Origin: Pseudomonadota bacterium | Lineage (GTDB): Bacteria; Pseudomonadota; Alphaproteobacteria; Rhizobiales; Xanthobacteraceae | NCBI GenBank assembly: GCA_023431725.1 | Contig: JAEYVN010000078.1 | Coordinates: 1-6,710 of the forward strand | Length of the DNA stretch: 6,710 bases | Direction: 5' to 3' | In this document: piece after piece, positions 5,303-6,710 of the stretch | Position numbering within the stretch: the stretch's first letter is position 1 | How the letters are laid out: each line of letters starts with the position of its first letter | Notes under the pieces: generated by a model | The model's input: the letters and a program-made list of their open reading frames with translations, nothing else | What the model was told of the DNA's origin: nothing | Databases searched by the model: none | Position numbers and translations under genes: made by a program

Positions 5303-6664
5303 TCATAGGATCGAAAAAAGCCCTACTTTCTCCAACGCGGCCGCCTGACGCGACGCCACCTGATCCACAGAGAAATTTTCGATCGCCTCATTGAAGAGAC
5401 GGTAGAAATTCAACTCGGCGTGCAGATGGAGAAAAACTCCGCCGAGGCCGATGGCGGCGCGATCCATGAACACGAACTCGCGGGGCACCGTGACCGGCCC
5501 CTTTTCCTTCAACGCCTGATGGACGCGGAAGGCTTCGCGGCGACCGTACTCGCCAGGTTTGACACCGTCGGCGATGCTGCGAACGCGATCGTCCAGCAGC
5601 GGGCCATAGATAAAGCGAGCCCAGATATTGAGAATGTCGATCAACTCGCGCGATAGGTTCCTGAAGCCCCAGGTCTCATAGGCGTGAACAACCCTGGCAT
5701 CATCGCCATCGCGCAACCCCTGATACAGATCGACCACACCGCCGACGAAGCGTGACGGGAATATACGGATACAGCCATAGTCTAGAAGATTAATGCCGCC
5801 CGGGGCCCCGCCTTCCTCGAACACACTGTAATTTCCGAGATGGGGATCGCCGTGGATGACGCCAAAGCGGCTGAAAGGAAACCACCAGGCCGTGAACATC
5901 GCCTGGGCGATCCGGTTGCGGTGTTCGAGCGGCGCGTCTTTGTAGGTTAGCAGCTTTTTGCCATCGAGCCAGTCGAGCGTCAGCAATCGCGTTGAGGACA
6001 GGCCTGGCCACACGCGCGGCACGCGGATCAGGTCGGTGTCCGACAACACCTCGCGGTAAAGCCCGACGTGCTTGGCCTCGCGCACATAGTCCAGCTCTTC
6101 GCGGATACGCTCGCCGATTTCCTTGTTGATCTCACTGGTGTCGATCGCCGGCTCCATGCGGCGATGGAGCGCGAACAGAAGATTGAGCTGCTTGAGATCG
6201 GCCTCAACGGCCGACTGCATGTCCGGATATTGCAATTTGCATGCGAGCAAGGTGCCGTCATGCGCGCGGGCCTTGTGCACCTGACCAAGCGATGCGGCAG
6301 CGGCAGGCTTGTGTTCGAACTCCGCGAATTTGGATTGCCAGTCGGCGCCAAGTTCCGCGATCATGCGCCGCTTGACGAAGGCCCAGCCCATGGGCGGCGC
6401 TTCATTCTGTAGCTTGCCAAGTTCGGCGACATATTCCTGCGGAAGAGCATCCGGGATCGTGGACAGCAGTTGCGCCACCTTCATGATCGGGCCCTTCAGA
6501 CCACCGAGTGCCGCGGCCAGTTGTGCGGCGTTCTTGGCCCGATCCAGACTCACGCCGAAAAGCCGCGCGCCGGCAATCCGCGCCGCGACCCCACCGACGT
6601 CGGTTCCCACGCGCGCATAACGACGGGCACGGGCGGAAAAGCGATTGGCTTCGGAATCCGTCAT
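5303..6664 (-). CDS. ABC1/AarF (UbiB-like) atypical kinase family protein
   Basis: 453 residues of the ABC1/ADCK/UbiB family, atypical protein-kinase-like ATPases linked to ubiquinone synthesis and lipid homeostasis. Visible in order: a KxGQ-type motif written KVAQ (62-65), the alanine-rich nucleotide loop PAAAASLGQVH (120-130), the ATP lysine K143 (LACKLQYP), the ExD-type E190-L-D192 (EELDYVREAKH), the catalytic loop HGDPHLGN (271-278, D273), and the metal-binding DYG (295-297). All kinase-fold elements are present, so ATP binding is expected. Unlike E. coli UbiB (546 residues) it has no C-terminal pair of membrane helices and ends EKVGLFSIL, so it may be soluble or peripheral. ATG 6664-6662 has AGGTGGG (6677-6671) 6 nt upstream. 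Substrate and pathway cannot be read from the sequence, and neighbouring respiratory genes only hint at quinone metabolism. I withhold the symbol ubiB because this subfamily differs. Confidence 0.88.
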   Translation of the reverse strand: MTDSEANRFSARARRYARVGTDVGGVAARIAGARLFGVSLDRAKNAAQLAAALGGLKGPIMKVAQLLSTIPDALPQEYVAELGKLQNEAPPMGWAFVKRRMIAELGADWQSKFAEFEHKPAAAASLGQVHKARAHDGTLLACKLQYPDMQSAVEADLKQLNLLFALHRRMEPAIDTSEINKEIGERIREELDYVREAKHVGLYREVLSDTDLIRVPRVWPGLSSTRLLTLDWLDGKKLLTYKDAPLEHRNRIAQAMFTAWWFPFSRFGVIHGDPHLGNYSVFEEGGAPGGINLLDYGCIRIFPSRFVGGVVDLYQGLRDGDDARVVHAYETWGFRNLSRELIDILNIWARFIYGPLLDDRVRSIADGVKPGEYGRREAFRVHQALKEKGPVTVPREFVFMDRAAIGLGGVFLHLHAELNFYRLFNEAIENFSVDQVASRQAAALEKVGLFSIL

Positions 6665-6710
6665 ACCGAACCCACCTAGGTGCTGACGCGATGAAACACC
6701 AGTGTCTGGC
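6665..6710 (-). promoter_or_regulatory. Upstream region of the ABC1 kinase gene (window edge)
   Basis: It holds the Shine-Dalgarno AGGTGGG (6677-6671) and, at the edge, a small CCAG-TGT-CTGG inverted repeat (6699-6709). No promoter boxes are recognisable in the 30 bases left, and whether another gene ends just outside cannot be seen. Confidence 0.35.

Noticed and set aside
3876..5348. 490-codon + strand open frame opposite pntAb, pntAa and the oxidase subunit gene
   Set aside because: Low-complexity Arg/His/Asp-rich translation running across three recognisable minus-strand genes; it is a mirror of their codon bias.
1..6710. CRISPR array, tRNA or rRNA genes, prophage or transposase genes
   Set aside because: No regularly spaced repeats, no cloverleaf or conserved rRNA segments, and no mobile-element protein were seen on either strand.

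Overview
The window looks like chromosomal DNA of a GC-rich alphaproteobacterium, most likely Hyphomicrobiales near Bradyrhizobium, Rhodopseudomonas or Afipia. Three things suggest this. The proton-translocating transhydrogenase has a split alpha subunit (pntAa, pntAb, pntB). A tiny aa3-type cytochrome c oxidase subunit IV gene sits directly in front of it. A GTCCCGG-type two-hairpin intergenic repeat, of a style I associate with that group, also occurs. The assignment is inferred from gene content and recalled protein similarity, not from a search.

Left part (1-1684, + strand): the end of a homoprotocatechuate (3,4-dihydroxyphenylacetate) meta-cleavage cluster. It holds the C-terminal third of a 5-carboxymethyl-2-hydroxymuconate semialdehyde dehydrogenase (hpaE-like). 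Next is a compact repeat made of two hairpins with the same architecture, and then a complete Fe/Mn extradiol dioxygenase (hpaD-like). HpaD opens the ring of homoprotocatechuate and HpaE oxidises the resulting semialdehyde, so the two are consecutive pathway steps. No further hpa gene follows within the window.

Middle part (1685-2170): a 486-bp stretch without a convincing gene, but rich in signals. It holds a near-consensus sigma-70 promoter (TTGACA, 17 bp, TATAAA) with an ATAGG/CCTAT inverted repeat between its boxes. A run of six consecutive small hairpins begins just after the predicted transcription start, with no convincing ORF. Further on are an intrinsic terminator on the opposite strand, a GGAATG/CATTCC hairpin and a 28-bp perfect palindrome. 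The promoter with its structured leader is the best candidate in the window for an undescribed element, either a small RNA or a cis-regulatory RNA.

Right part (2171-6710, - strand): reading leftwards, an ABC1/AarF (UbiB-like) atypical kinase gene, a 92-bp gap, a 50-codon cytochrome oxidase subunit IV gene, pntAa, pntAb and pntB. The last four are separated by only 27, 12 and 7 nt and almost certainly form one operon. It would make a membrane transhydrogenase that uses the proton-motive force to drive NADPH formation from NADH, next to a small respiratory-oxidase subunit. The operon converges on the gene-free region, which supplies its probable terminator.

Most genes are ordinary for the lineage. 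The novelty, if any, lies in the non-coding parts.
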